Source of the DNA: DASPPM01 sp052143835
Lineage (GTDB): Bacteria > Pseudomonadota > Alphaproteobacteria > JACZXZ01
Direction of reading: 5' to 3'
DNA: 64,000 nucleotides
NCBI GenBank assembly: GCA_052143835.1
Contig: JBKQRV010000067.1
Coordinates: forward strand, 1 to 64,000
The position numbers and the translations under genes are program-made. Below are positions 25,007-33,792 of this stretch, piece after piece; position 1 is the first letter of the stretch, and each line of letters begins with the position of its first letter. The notes beneath the pieces were generated by a model. That model was given only the letters and a program-made list of their open reading frames with translations. It had not been told where the DNA came from and searched no databases.

Positions 25007-25107
25007 CGTCATGCGCGGGCTTGGCCCGCGCATCCACGGCTTGAAACGAGGACAATTCGTGGATGGCCGGAACACCCCCGGGCTTGGACCCGGGGGCGGC
25101 CATGACG
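25007..25107. repeat. Palindromic repeat, family D, between leuC and leuD
   Basis: CGTCATG-CGCGGGCTTGGCCCGCGCATCCACG opens it and a matching GGGCTTGGACCCGGG...GCCATGAC closes it, a compound hairpin common in alphaproteobacterial genomes. Short copies of ACGTTCGAGTT flank it at 24988 and 25124, which could be a target duplication. It may attenuate readthrough from leuC to leuD. Confidence 0.75.
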
Positions 25108-25154
25108 GCGAAAAGCACTATACGTTCGAGTTACTGAACTAGGAGACGGTGGAG

Positions 25155-25760
25155 ATGGAGAAGTTCACCACGCTCAAGGGACGGGCAGCGCCGCTGCCGA
25201 TGGTCAATGTCGATACCGACATGATCATTCCCAAGAATTTCCTCAAGACGATCAAGCGCAGCGGCCTGGGCAAGGCGCTCTTCTTCGAGAAGCGCTACGA
25301 CGATCAAGGGCGGGAGCGGCCCGACTTCGTGCTCAACCGCGCCCCTTACCGCGAGGCCAAGATCCTCGTCGCCGGCGAGAATTTCGGCTGCGGCTCGAGC
25401 CGTGAGCACGCGCCCTGGGCGCTCGCGGATTTCGGCATCCGCTCGGTCATCGCCCCCAGCTTCGCCGACATCTTCTACAACAACTGCTTCAAGAACGGCA
25501 TGTTGCCGATCAAGCTGCCGGCTCAAGAGGTCGAGCTCCTGATGGAGGACGCCAAGCGCGGCGACGAGCTCACCGTCGATCTGGCCAAGGAGCGCATCCG
25601 GCGCGCGGATGGGAGCGAGATCGCCTTCGAGATCGACCCCTTCCTCAAGACCTGCCTCCTCGAGGGCCTCGACGAGATCGGGCTCAGCCTGCAGAAGGCG
25701 CCCTTCATCGCCAGCTTCGAGGCCAAGCAGCGCGCGAGCCAGCCGTGGCTCTGGCGCTGA
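25155..25760 (+). CDS. leuD: 3-isopropylmalate dehydratase small subunit
   Basis: Swivelling domain partner of LeuC, 201 residues. Signatures: VNVDTDMIIPKNFLKTIKR, the substrate loop NFGCGSSREHAPWAL and SFADIFYNNCFKNGMLPI. AGGAGA at 25141 lies eight bases before the ATG at 25155. The next gene is leuB after 100 bp. Confidence 0.96.
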   Translation: MEKFTTLKGRAAPLPMVNVDTDMIIPKNFLKTIKRSGLGKALFFEKRYDDQGRERPDFVLNRAPYREAKILVAGENFGCGSSREHAPWALADFGIRSVIAPSFADIFYNNCFKNGMLPIKLPAQEVELLMEDAKRGDELTVDLAKERIRRADGSEIAFEIDPFLKTCLLEGLDEIGLSLQKAPFIASFEAKQRASQPWLWR

Positions 25761-25860
25761 GCTACCCTCATTGAAAATGCCCGCACCTCGGTCGAGGGCT
25801 GCACGAGCGCCCAAGGCGAGGGCGAGGACGCGGGCGCGAACCACGAGCGGAGGAAGCCGT

Positions 25861-26973
25861 ATGAGTGCAAACAAGTCGCTTCTCATGCTGCCGGGAGACG
25901 GCATCGGCCCCGAGGTGTTGCGCCAGACGAGGCGCGTGATCGACTGGTTCGACCGCCGGCGCGCGCTGCGCTTCGAGCTCACGGAGGGGCTGATCGGCGG
26001 CGCTTCCATCGACGCGCACGGCACGCCGCTCACGGATGAGACGCTGGCGGCAGCACTTGCGACCGACGCCGTGCTGCTTGGTGCTGTCGGCGGGCCCAAG
26101 TGGGAGAAGCTCGAGTTCGCCAAGCGGCCCGAGCGCGGCCTGCTCGGGTTGAGGAAGGCGATGGAGCTCTTCGCCAACTTGCGGCCGTCCGTCGTGTTCG
26201 AGTCCCTCGCCGGCGCCTCCACGCTCAAGCCCGAGGTGGTCTCGGGGCTCGATCTCGTGATCGTGCGCGAGCTCACCGGCGGCATCTACTTCGGCGAGCC
26301 GCGCGGCATCGAGGACCTCGGCCGCGGCGAGCGGCGCGGCGTCAACACCGAGGTCTACACCAGCGAGGAGATCAGGCGCGTCGCGCGCGTCGCCTTCGAG
26401 CTCGCCCGCGGGCGGCAGAAGCGGGTCACCTCGATCGACAAGGCGAACGTGCTCGAGGCGAGCGTGCTGTGGCGCGAGGAGGTGCAGAAGCTGCGCGACA
26501 AGGAGTTCAAGGACGTGGCCCTCGGCCACATGTACGTCGACAATGCGGCGATGCAGCTCCTGCGCGAGCCCAAGCAGTTCGACGTGATCGTGACCTCGAA
26601 CCTCTTCGGCGACATCCTCTCGGACGAGGCTTCGATGCTGGTGGGCTCGCTCGGCATGGTGCCGTCGGCCTCGCTGGGTGCTGCCGGCAAGGATGGGCGG
26701 CGCAGGGCGCTCTACGAGCCGGTGCACGGCTCGGCCCCCGACATCGCCGGACGCGACATCGCCAACCCCATCGCCGCCATCCTCTCCTTCGCCATGCTGC
26801 TGCGTCACTCCTACGAGATGACGGAGGAGGCCGACCTCGTCGAGCGCGCGGTTAGGAACGTGCTGACGAGCGGGCTCAGGACCGCCGACATCATGCAGCC
26901 CGGCAAGGGCCGGGTCTCGACCACGGTGATGGGCGATTCGATCGTGCGCGAGCTCGACAAGAGCGCGGCGTAA
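25861..26973 (+). CDS. leuB: 3-isopropylmalate dehydrogenase
   Basis: NAD-dependent decarboxylating dehydrogenase, the third leucine-specific step. 370 residues. Signatures: LLMLPGDGIGPEVL, GAVGGPKWE, the substrate arginine segment LRKAMELFANLRPS, ELTGGIYFGEPRG, and the metal-binding VTSNLFGDILSDEASML. The ATG at 25861 gives MSANKSLLML; a longer upstream frame is not supported. It completes leuCDB; leuA is outside the window. Confidence 0.97.
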   Translation: MSANKSLLMLPGDGIGPEVLRQTRRVIDWFDRRRALRFELTEGLIGGASIDAHGTPLTDETLAAALATDAVLLGAVGGPKWEKLEFAKRPERGLLGLRKAMELFANLRPSVVFESLAGASTLKPEVVSGLDLVIVRELTGGIYFGEPRGIEDLGRGERRGVNTEVYTSEEIRRVARVAFELARGRQKRVTSIDKANVLEASVLWREEVQKLRDKEFKDVALGHMYVDNAAMQLLREPKQFDVIVTSNLFGDILSDEASMLVGSLGMVPSASLGAAGKDGRRRALYEPVHGSAPDIAGRDIANPIAAILSFAMLLRHSYEMTEEADLVERAVRNVLTSGLRTADIMQPGKGRVSTTVMGDSIVRELDKSAA

Positions 26974-27036
26974 GCGCCAGCGCGCCATTTCCTCCCTCGC
27001 CCGCTTGCGCGAGAGGAAGGAGGCGGCCGCTTAATC

Positions 27037-27366
27037 CTACTCCCCGCGCTGGCGCTTGCGCTCGGCCTCGAGCCGGCCAACGAGGAAGAGGGCGAGCATG
27101 CGGAAATCGCTCACGAAGGACCATAAGGGATAGCGCAGGGTCGCCGGCCGGTTGCGCTCGAAGACGAGATGGCCGAGCCAGGCGAAGCCGTAGCCGACGA
27201 GGAGGGCGGCCGGGAGTGCCCGCCAGTCGGCTGCGACGATGCCGGCCAAGAGGAGGAGGACGCCGAGGCCGCTGCCGAGGTAATGGCAGGCGCGCGTCGT
27301 CGCCCCGCGGTGCTCGGCGAGGTAATAGGGCCAGAACTCGGCGTAGGTCGTCGGGCGCTTGCTCAT
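27037..27366 (-). CDS. DUF962 / Mpo1-like membrane protein
   Basis: Small membrane protein of 109 residues with about three hydrophobic segments. Family signature: TYAEFWPYYLAEHRGATTRACHYLGSGLG near the start and WLGHLVFERNRPAT in the middle; these histidines match those of the yeast Mpo1 family, Fe(II)-dependent dioxygenases of 2-hydroxy fatty acids. That activity is only inferred. The ATG at 27366 has AGGTGG directly upstream. It converges on leuB and is divergent from asd. Confidence 0.85.
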   Translation of the reverse strand: MSKRPTTYAEFWPYYLAEHRGATTRACHYLGSGLGVLLLLAGIVAADWRALPAALLVGYGFAWLGHLVFERNRPATLRYPLWSFVSDFRMLALFLVGRLEAERKRQRGE

Positions 27367-27477
27367 TTCCACCTGCGAAAGAGCGCCACTCGTCTTGAAA
27401 TTCCCCACCTTGAAAATCGAGGGCGATGGGCGTAAGTCAACGGGCTCGAGAGCTCAACGTCAGGCTGGTAGCGTATC

Positions 27478-28503
27478 ATGGGATACAGAGTTGCGGTGGT
27501 CGGTGCGACCGGCAATGTCGGCCGCGCGATGCTCGAGACCCTCGCCGAGCGCAATTTCCCCGTCGACGAGGTGGTGGCGCTTGCCTCCGAGCGCTCGGTC
27601 GGCCAGGAGGTCTCCTTCGGCGAGAAGGACACGCTCAAGGTCCGCGAGCTCGCGAAGTTCGACTTCAAGGGCATCGACATCGCGCTCTCCTCGCCGGGGG
27701 CCAAGGTCTCGGCCGTCCACAGCCCGCGCGCGGCCAAGGCGGGTGCCGTCGTCATCGACAACACCTCCTATTTCCGCATGGACCCCGAGGTGCCCCTCGT
27801 GGTGCCCGAGGTCAATGCGCACGCCATCAAGGACTACGCGAAGAAGAACATCATCGCCAATCCCAACTGCTCGACGATCCAGATGGTGGTGGCGCTCAAG
27901 CCGCTCCACGACCTCGCGCGCATCAAGCGCGTGGTGGTCGCGACCTACCAGTCGGTGTCGGGTGCCGGCAAGGCGGCCATGGACGAGCTCTTCGAGCAGA
28001 CGCGCGGAATCTACGTGGGCGACCAGCCGGTCAAGCACAAGTTCACCAAGCAGATCGCCTTCAACGTCATTCCTCACATCGACGTCTTCATGGAGGACGG
28101 CTCGACCAGGGAGGAATGGAAGATGCGGGTCGAGACCAAGAAGATCCTCGACCCGGACATCGAGGTGGCGGCGAGCTGCGTGCGCGTGCCGGTCTTCATC
28201 GGCCACGGCGAGGCGGTCAATCTCGAGTTCGCCAAGCCGATCACGGTCGAGGCCGCGCGCACAGCACTCAAGGCGGCACCGGGAGTGGCCGTCGTCGATT
28301 ACCGCGCGGACGAGGGCTATGTGACGCCGGCCGAGTGCGCAGGCGAGGACGCGGTCTTCGTGAGCCGCATCCGCCAGGACCCGAGCGTCAAATACGGCCT
28401 CAGCCTCTGGGTCGTCTCGGACAATCTGCGCAAGGGCGCGGCGCTCAATGCCGTGCAGATCGCCGAGGAGCTGGTCCGCTCCTACATGCAGAAGGCGGCG
28501 TAG
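27478..28503 (+). CDS. asd: Aspartate-semialdehyde dehydrogenase
   Basis: Reduces aspartyl phosphate to aspartate semialdehyde, the branch to lysine/diaminopimelate, threonine and methionine. 341 residues. VAVVGATGNVGRAML near the N-terminus binds NADP; the catalytic Cys is in IIANPNCSTIQM and the catalytic His in VRVPVFIGHGEAV. Its neighbour dapF (17416) acts later in the same pathway. A family A repeat follows immediately and may terminate transcription. Confidence 0.97.
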   Translation: MGYRVAVVGATGNVGRAMLETLAERNFPVDEVVALASERSVGQEVSFGEKDTLKVRELAKFDFKGIDIALSSPGAKVSAVHSPRAAKAGAVVIDNTSYFRMDPEVPLVVPEVNAHAIKDYAKKNIIANPNCSTIQMVVALKPLHDLARIKRVVVATYQSVSGAGKAAMDELFEQTRGIYVGDQPVKHKFTKQIAFNVIPHIDVFMEDGSTREEWKMRVETKKILDPDIEVAASCVRVPVFIGHGEAVNLEFAKPITVEAARTALKAAPGVAVVDYRADEGYVTPAECAGEDAVFVSRIRQDPSVKYGLSLWVVSDNLRKGAALNAVQIAEELVRSYMQKAA

Positions 28504-28507
28504 CGCG

Positions 28508-28640
28508 CGGAATCATGGGTGCGTGATATACCCCCCACCCCACCCTCCCCCTCAAGGGGGGAGGGGGAAGTGGAGGTTCGCGGCCCTGGAACGCCTCTCC
28601 CCTTGAGGGAGAGGCCGGCCCGCAGGGCCGGGTGAGGGGT
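28508..28640. repeat. C/G-rich palindromic repeat, family A copy 2
   Basis: Starts GGAATCATGGGTGCGTGATATACCCCCC nearly as in copy 5 (58819), then CCCTCCCCCTCAAGGGGGGAGGG. The second half has diverged to a CTCTCCCCTTGAGGGAGAGG hairpin and GGCCGGCCCGCAGGGCCGG. It lies 5 bp after the asd stop. Confidence 0.75.
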
Positions 28641-28770
28641 CTTACGGCCGGAAGGCCGGAGACAATCTGCAGCGAAAGGCCACCCTGGCAATTACGTGAA
28701 GAGCCGATTCCGTCTGAACGGGATCCGCTCTAGCGCATGTATAGATGGGGACGCCGCGCCCCGGCCGCGG

Positions 28771-28896
28771 TCACCACAGCGGGTAGATGTGCGTCTCGTC
28801 GCTCTCTTTTTCGGCCTTGCGACGGCGCACCAGGCGGTTGAAAAGCGCAAAGGCGATCCCTGCCGCGACGAGGGTAAGCAGAATCCACAGCTCCAC
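28771..28896 (-). CDS. 41-residue single-helix microprotein
   Basis: Starts at a GTG (28896) with GGGAG eight bases upstream and reads MELWILLTLVAAGIAFALFN, then RLVRRRKAEK, then ESDETHIYPLW. One transmembrane helix is followed by a strongly basic then acidic cytosolic tail, the expected topology for a small bitopic inner-membrane protein. No family is recognised. It is an isolated gene in the asd/amidohydrolase gap, opposite to both neighbours. A GTG three codons earlier (28905) is less well placed. Confidence 0.6.
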   Translation of the reverse strand: MELWILLTLVAAGIAFALFNRLVRRRKAEKESDETHIYPLW

Positions 28897-29079
28897 TGCG
28901 AGCACTCCCGCCGGTTCGATGCCACTCGCTCAAAGAACCGGAACCTACCTATACGGCTCCGGCTCGATTGTCAAAGTGCCGCGGGAGGTTGGCGCCGATG
29001 AGCCGCCTCTTTCGTCCCGCCGGCAGGCCGGATAGGCTGTGACGGCGGGGCCGCCCCAGGCGAAAGGAGAGAGGCCGTC

Positions 29080-30249
29080 ATGCCGGTCGTCGAGCGCATC
29101 AAGGCCTGTCACGCGGAGCTCGCGCGCATCCGACGCGACATCCATGCCCATCCGGAGCTCGGCTTCAAGGAGAGGCTGACCTCCGATCTCGTGGCGCGCG
29201 AGCTCGCGTCCTACGGCATCGAGGTCCATCGCGGCCTCGCCAAGACGGGGGTCGTCGGCCGCCTCAAGGCCGGAGGCACCAACCGCGCGATCGGCTTGCG
29301 CGCCGACATGGATGCGCTCCCCATCCACGAGAAGAACGAGTTCGCGCACCGCTCGCAGCACGAGGGCGTCATGCACGCCTGCGGCCACGACGGGCACACG
29401 ACCATGCTGCTGGGTGCTGCGCGCTATCTCGCCGAGACGCGCGACTTCGACGGCACCGTGCATTTCATCTTCCAGCCCGCCGAGGAGGGTGGGGGCGGTG
29501 CCAAGGTCATGATCGAGGAGGGGCTCTTCGACAAGTTCCCTTGCGATGCGGTCTACGGCATGCACAACTGGGCGACCGCGCCCGCCGGCACCTTCGGCAT
29601 CCGCCCCGGCCCGATCATGGCCGCCTCGGGCAATTTCGACCTCGCGATCCAGGGCTGCGGCGCGCATGCGGCTCGGCCCGAGTCGGGAATAGACCCCGTG
29701 GTGGTCGCCGCCAACATGGTGATGGCGCTCCAGACGATCGCGAGCCGCAACGTGAGCGCCATCGACTCGCTCGTGGTCAGCGTCACGCAGATCCACGGTG
29801 GAGAGGCCTATAACGTCATCCCCGACGAGGTCACGCTCGGCGGCAACGTGCGCGCCTACCGCCCCGAGGTGATCGCCAAGATCGCTCCCGCGCTCGAGCG
29901 CATCGCAAACGGCGTCGCCGCCACCTATGGCGCGCGCGCGAAGCTCGCCTTCCGCATGCACTATCCCCCGCTCGTCAACCACGCCGAGGAGGCGCGGCTC
30001 GCGGGCGACGCAGCGGCCCTCGTGGTGGGCGAGGCGAACGTCAACCGCGACATGCCGCCGCGCACGGCGTCCGAGGACTTCTCCTACATGCTCGAGGCCA
30101 AGCCCGGAGCCTTCATCTTCATCGGCAACGGCAAGGGCGAGGGTGCCTGCGACGTGCACAATCCCCACTACGACTTCAACGACGACATCATCCCGCTCGG
30201 CGCCAGCTTCTTCGTGCGGCTGATCGAGACGATCCTGCCGAAGCGCTGA
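29080..30249 (+). CDS. M20D-family amidohydrolase (hippurate hydrolase-like)
   Basis: Metal-dependent amidohydrolase of the aminoacylase/hippuricase type, 389 residues. Metal and catalytic motifs: DIHAHPELGF, LRADMDALPI, HACGHDGHTTMLLGA, FQPAEEGGGGA, GMHNW, and in the dimerisation domain VTQIHGGEAYNVIPD. It probably cleaves an N-acyl or N-aroyl amino acid in the cytosol; the acyl group cannot be specified. AAAGGAGAG sits just before the ATG at 29080. Confidence 0.9.
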   Translation: MPVVERIKACHAELARIRRDIHAHPELGFKERLTSDLVARELASYGIEVHRGLAKTGVVGRLKAGGTNRAIGLRADMDALPIHEKNEFAHRSQHEGVMHACGHDGHTTMLLGAARYLAETRDFDGTVHFIFQPAEEGGGGAKVMIEEGLFDKFPCDAVYGMHNWATAPAGTFGIRPGPIMAASGNFDLAIQGCGAHAARPESGIDPVVVAANMVMALQTIASRNVSAIDSLVVSVTQIHGGEAYNVIPDEVTLGGNVRAYRPEVIAKIAPALERIANGVAATYGARAKLAFRMHYPPLVNHAEEARLAGDAAALVVGEANVNRDMPPRTASEDFSYMLEAKPGAFIFIGNGKGEGACDVHNPHYDFNDDIIPLGASFFVRLIETILPKR

Positions 30250-30268
30250 GCTACGCGTAAGAAGGTCA

Positions 30269-30369
30269 TTACCACGGAGATCACGGAGGACACGGAGGAA
30301 GGGAAGATGTCCGCGCGCGAAAGCGCGCAAGAAAGCCTTCTCCGTGCCCTCCGTGTCCTCCGTGGTGAA
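30269..30369. repeat. Palindromic repeat, family C copy 1 (ACCACGGAG type)
   Basis: ACCACGGAGATCACGGAGGA... faces CCGTGCCCTCCGTGTCCTCCGTGGT across a loop containing its own hairpin GCGCGCGAAAGCGCGC. Related copies lie at 34870 and 39541. It separates the convergent amidohydrolase and dehalogenase genes. Confidence 0.8.
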
Positions 30370-30397
30370 ACTTCTTCTGCTTGAGTCGCAACGCCTC

Positions 30398-31129
30398 TCA
30401 GCAGCCCAACTGGCCGGCGAGATCGTTGAAATCCTTGGCGACGAAGTCCCATGCCTGTGCGGGCTCGAGGTCCGGCTTGCCCGCCGGGCCGTATTCTTGG
30501 GGCCGCGGCACGAAGGCGGTCCCGAGCCCTGAGGTGCCGGCCGCCTTGAGGTCCGAGTTGTGCGCGGCGACCATGACGCATTCGGCCGGCGCGAGCCTGA
30601 GGAAGGCGACCGATTTGAGGTAGGCCTCGGGGCAGGGCTTGTAGTGGCGCGCGAGCTCGGCGCCGAGAATCATGTCCCATGGCAGCCCGCCCCATTTCGC
30701 GAGCTCGACCATGAGCGAGACGTTGCCGTTCGAGCAGGTGGCGATGATGTACTTGCGCTTGAGGCGCGCGAGCCCGTGGACGGCGTCCGGCCAGGGGTCG
30801 AGCCGGTGCCAGGCGCGGTTGAAGCGCTCGACGGCCGCTTCCGGGACGCCCTTCAGGCCGCGCTCGGCCAAGAGCCGGTCGAGGCTCATGCGATGGAGCT
30901 CGTCGAGCACGCGCCAAGCCATTTCGCCGCGTCTTACCTTCTCGAGCGTGGGCTGATAGAGGCCGCGCCAGGCATCGGCGAAGGCCGTCCAGTCGACGCC
31001 CTCGATGCCGTTCTCGCGCCCGAAAGCTGCGCCCTCGCGCGCGATGCTCGTGCGCCAATCGACCACGGTGCCGAACACGTCGAAGAGGAGCGCCCTGAGG
31101 CCGGCTCCGGCACTCGGCTGGCTGGGCAT
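30398..31129 (-). CDS. Haloacid dehalogenase type II
   Basis: HAD-superfamily hydrolase, 243 residues, most like (S)-2-haloacid dehalogenases. Nucleophile motif LLFDVFGTVVDWRTS (Asp near residue 16), motif II TCSNGNVSLMVELAKWGG, the lysine in ARHYKPCPEAYL and motif III VAAHNSDLKAAGTSGLGTAF with RPQEYGP. The true substrate may be a different phosphate or halo acid. It follows the LysE-type exporter by 13 bp, likely the same transcript. Confidence 0.87.
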   Translation of the reverse strand: MPSQPSAGAGLRALLFDVFGTVVDWRTSIAREGAAFGRENGIEGVDWTAFADAWRGLYQPTLEKVRRGEMAWRVLDELHRMSLDRLLAERGLKGVPEAAVERFNRAWHRLDPWPDAVHGLARLKRKYIIATCSNGNVSLMVELAKWGGLPWDMILGAELARHYKPCPEAYLKSVAFLRLAPAECVMVAAHNSDLKAAGTSGLGTAFVPRPQEYGPAGKPDLEPAQAWDFVAKDFNDLAGQLGC

Positions 31130-31142
31130 GGAGGTTCCCCGC

Positions 31143-31760
31143 TCAGGTCAAAATATGCACGAGCACGCCGGCACCGAAGACGAGCATGATGACGCCGGCG
31201 GTCCGGTGAATCCAGTGCAGGTAGTCGTCCGAGACCGCGGCGCGGAAGAGATTGACGCCGCTCGTGAGAATGAGCCACCAGAAGGCCGAGCCGAGATAGA
31301 CCCCGCCCGTCACCAGCGCTCCGCCCAAGAAGGTCTCCGTGCCCGTGGTGATGCCGATCGCGGCGAACACCGCCGTCAGCGAGAAGATGGTGATCGGATT
31401 GGTGATGGTGAGGAGGAAGGTGGTGACCGAATCATGGGCGAGGTCGCTCGCCTCGGCTTCTGCGCGCGGCGGGCGCCACCGGCTCAAGAGGGTATGGCAA
31501 CCCATGACGAGGAGGAGGCTGCCGCCGGCGAGCTGGAACCAGTATTGCTCGCGCGCGAGGAACTCGGCGATGAAGCTGACGCCGAAGGCGGCGATCGCGC
31601 CGAACACCGCATCCGCGCACGCGGCCCCCAAGCCCGAGACCAGGCCGTAGAGCACGCCCTTGGTGAGCGAGCGTTGGATGCAGAGCACACCTACGGGACC
31701 GACCGGCGCGGCGATCGCGAATCCCACGGCAAGGCCCTTGATGAAGAGAAGCAGCTGCAT
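31143..31760 (-). CDS. LysE-family translocator
   Basis: Inner-membrane exporter of about six helices, 205 residues. It begins with the family signature KGLAVGFAIAAPVGPVGVLCIQRSL and has the central LLTITNPITIFSLTAVFAAIG. Members export amino acids or related small molecules. Substrate unknown. Probably co-transcribed with the dehalogenase downstream. Confidence 0.88.
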   Translation of the reverse strand: MQLLLFIKGLAVGFAIAAPVGPVGVLCIQRSLTKGVLYGLVSGLGAACADAVFGAIAAFGVSFIAEFLAREQYWFQLAGGSLLLVMGCHTLLSRWRPPRAEAEASDLAHDSVTTFLLTITNPITIFSLTAVFAAIGITTGTETFLGGALVTGGVYLGSAFWWLILTSGVNLFRAAVSDDYLHWIHRTAGVIMLVFGAGVLVHILT

Positions 31761-31885
31761 GAGGCCGATCGATCGAGGTGGAAATGCTGCCCGTCGGCCG
31801 AGGTGACGCAGAGGCGAGCCGCGACTAAGGAATCATCCCCGTTCCGCGGAATGCTGCGTGCCTCCCGTCGGCCGTAACAGCCCCT

Positions 31886-32737
31886 TTAGCCTATCCTGGC
31901 GGCTTTGAACAGGCGCTTGGGTGCCCGCAATTCGTCCTGCGCCTCGACGAGGGCGAGCTCTCTGCTTCGCCTCCGCGCCGTCCTCGTCATCACCGCATGG
32001 AGTGCGGAGACGGCATGCTCGAGGGCCAAACGCGCGCTCCGCCGCTTGAGGTAATGGCCGAGAAAAAGCGCAGCAAAGCAGTCGCCGGCCCCATGTGCCT
32101 GCGAGCGTACGGCGGGGCATTCGACAACCCAGGCCGCCTTGGCCTCGACCGCCAGCGTTGCGACGAGAGCTCGCCCGCCTCTCCCGCCGCCGAGGCCTTT
32201 CACCACGATCAGACGAGGGCCGCGGGCAAGCAGGCCGCGCGCGGCGGCAAGGGCCGTGGCGATGCCGTCGATCTCGCGGCCGGCAAGCCAGCCGAGCTCG
32301 AAGGCGTTCGGCAAGAGCATGTCGGCGCGCGCGATGGCGCGGTCGCGGAAGAACTCCGGGATGCCGGGGCGCACATAGAGGCCCTTGGCGCTGTCGCCCA
32401 TGACCGGATCGCAGGCGAAAATTGCCTTCGCGTTCCCCACCTTCACGCGCGCGACGGCGCTCAAGAGGCTGGTACCGAGGGCGGCGTCGCCGAGATAGCC
32501 GCTCAAGACCGCAGCGCAGTGCTGGAAGGCCCCGCACTCGGCGAGCCCGTCGAGCAGCGCCGCGATTTCCGCGGGGGCCGCGACACTGCCGTGCCAGCGG
32601 CCGTAGCCTGGATGGTGGGCGAGCCGCACGGTGTCGATCGGCCACACCTCATGGCCGAGGCGCTCGAGTGCGAGCCGCGCCGCGCTGTTGCCGACGTGGC
32701 CGAAGACGACCGAGGACTGGATGGAGAGCACGTTCAT
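31886..32737 (-). CDS. pdxY: Pyridoxal kinase
   Basis: Phosphorylates pyridoxal in B6 salvage. Ribokinase-family fold, 283 residues from the ATG at 32737 (MNVLSIQSSVVFGHVGNSAA). Signatures: LSGYLGDAALG, DPVMGDSAKGLYV, LLPNAFELGWLAG, and the catalytic anion hole SQAHGAGDCFAALFLGH, where Ser replaces the more common Gly/Ala. The upstream extension of the frame is antisense to the next gene and is not coding. Divergent from the CitE-like gene. Confidence 0.93.
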   Translation of the reverse strand: MNVLSIQSSVVFGHVGNSAARLALERLGHEVWPIDTVRLAHHPGYGRWHGSVAAPAEIAALLDGLAECGAFQHCAAVLSGYLGDAALGTSLLSAVARVKVGNAKAIFACDPVMGDSAKGLYVRPGIPEFFRDRAIARADMLLPNAFELGWLAGREIDGIATALAAARGLLARGPRLIVVKGLGGGRGGRALVATLAVEAKAAWVVECPAVRSQAHGAGDCFAALFLGHYLKRRSARLALEHAVSALHAVMTRTARRRSRELALVEAQDELRAPKRLFKAARIG

Positions 32738-32808
32738 AGCGGACGCCGGTCGAGGGGAGTGCTTTTGCGCCCGAGCTTGCCACGCCGGCGCACGCGCGCG
32801 CCAGCTTC

Positions 32809-32837
32809 TTGCAACAAAGTATCGATCCTTGTTAGGG
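32809..32837 (+). promoter_or_regulatory. Likely promoter of the CitE/MaoC pair
   Basis: TTGCAA at 32809-32814, 17-bp spacer, TTAGGG at 32832-32837, about 60 bp before the ATG at 32897, within the only AT-richer part of the divergent gap. Confidence 0.45.
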
Positions 32838-32896
32838 TCGCGCGAGGCGCCGAGGCAGCGGCGCACGATCACCGCACGTGTCGAGAGAGATGGAGC

Positions 32897-33781
32897 ATGA
32901 GCCAGAGTGCTAAGCCCCGGCGCAGCGTGCTGTACATGCCGGGCTCGAACGCGCGCGCGCTCGAGAAGGCGCGCACGCTGGCCGCGGACGCGCTCATCCT
33001 CGACCTCGAGGACGCGGTCGCCCCCGACGCCAAGGCCTCGGCGCGCGCCGGGATTGCCGCCGCCCTCGCGGCCGGCGGCTATGGCGGGCGTGAGCTCATC
33101 GTGCGCGTGAACGCACTCGATACGCCCTGGGGCTCGGACGACGTCGCCATGGTCGCGCGCAGCCCCGCCCACGCCATCCTCCTGCCCAAGGTCGAGCGCA
33201 GGGTCCAGGTCCAGGAGGTCGAGAAGCGCCTCGAGGCCGCGGGTGCCGCGAGCTCGCTCGCGATCTGGTGCATGATGGAGACCCCGCTCGGCATGCTCCA
33301 TGCCGAGGAGATCGCTTCGTCCTCCGCCCGCGTCGGCTGCCTGGTCATGGGCACCTCCGATCTCGCCAAGGACCTCCATGCCGCGCACACGCGCGAGCGC
33401 CTGCCCCTGCTGACGAGCCTCGGCCTCTGCCTGCTCGCCGCGCGTGCCTTCCGCTTGGCCATCCTCGACGGCGTGCATCTCGATCTCGCCGACGACGAGG
33501 GCTTTGCCGCGAGCTGCCGGCAGGGGAAGGAGCTCGGCTTCGACGGCAAGACCCTCATCCATCCGAAGACGATCGCCGCGGCGAACGAGATCTTCGCGCC
33601 CTCGCCCGCGGAGGTCGCCTGGTCGCGCCGCATCATCGCGGCTCACGGCGAGGCGGGGAAGGGCGTGGTCGTGGTCGACGGCAAGCTGATCGAGAGCCTG
33701 CACGTCGAGAGTGCTGCGCGGCTCGTCGCCTTGGCGGACGCGATCCAGGCGCTCGAGGCGTCCGCCGCGGCCGCGGATTAG
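32897..33781 (+). CDS. CitE-like malyl-CoA lyase/thioesterase family protein
   Basis: HpcH/HpaI-type TIM-barrel lyase, 294 residues. RRSVLYMPGSNARALEKA, ADALILDLEDAVAPDAK (Mg-binding), LPKVERRVQVQEVE, WCMMETPLGMLHAEEIA and GFDGKTLIHPKTIAAANEIF are the family motifs. Members cleave malyl-CoA or beta-methylmalyl-CoA, or hydrolyse malyl-CoA. The adjacent MaoC-type hydratase, 11 bp downstream, suggests a role in the ethylmalonyl-CoA or related acyl-CoA pathway; which of the lyase or thioesterase activities applies cannot be decided here. Confidence 0.85.
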   Translation: MSQSAKPRRSVLYMPGSNARALEKARTLAADALILDLEDAVAPDAKASARAGIAAALAAGGYGGRELIVRVNALDTPWGSDDVAMVARSPAHAILLPKVERRVQVQEVEKRLEAAGAASSLAIWCMMETPLGMLHAEEIASSSARVGCLVMGTSDLAKDLHAAHTRERLPLLTSLGLCLLAARAFRLAILDGVHLDLADDEGFAASCRQGKELGFDGKTLIHPKTIAAANEIFAPSPAEVAWSRRIIAAHGEAGKGVVVVDGKLIESLHVESAARLVALADAIQALEASAAAAD

Positions 33782-33792
33782 GGAGCCGCGCC

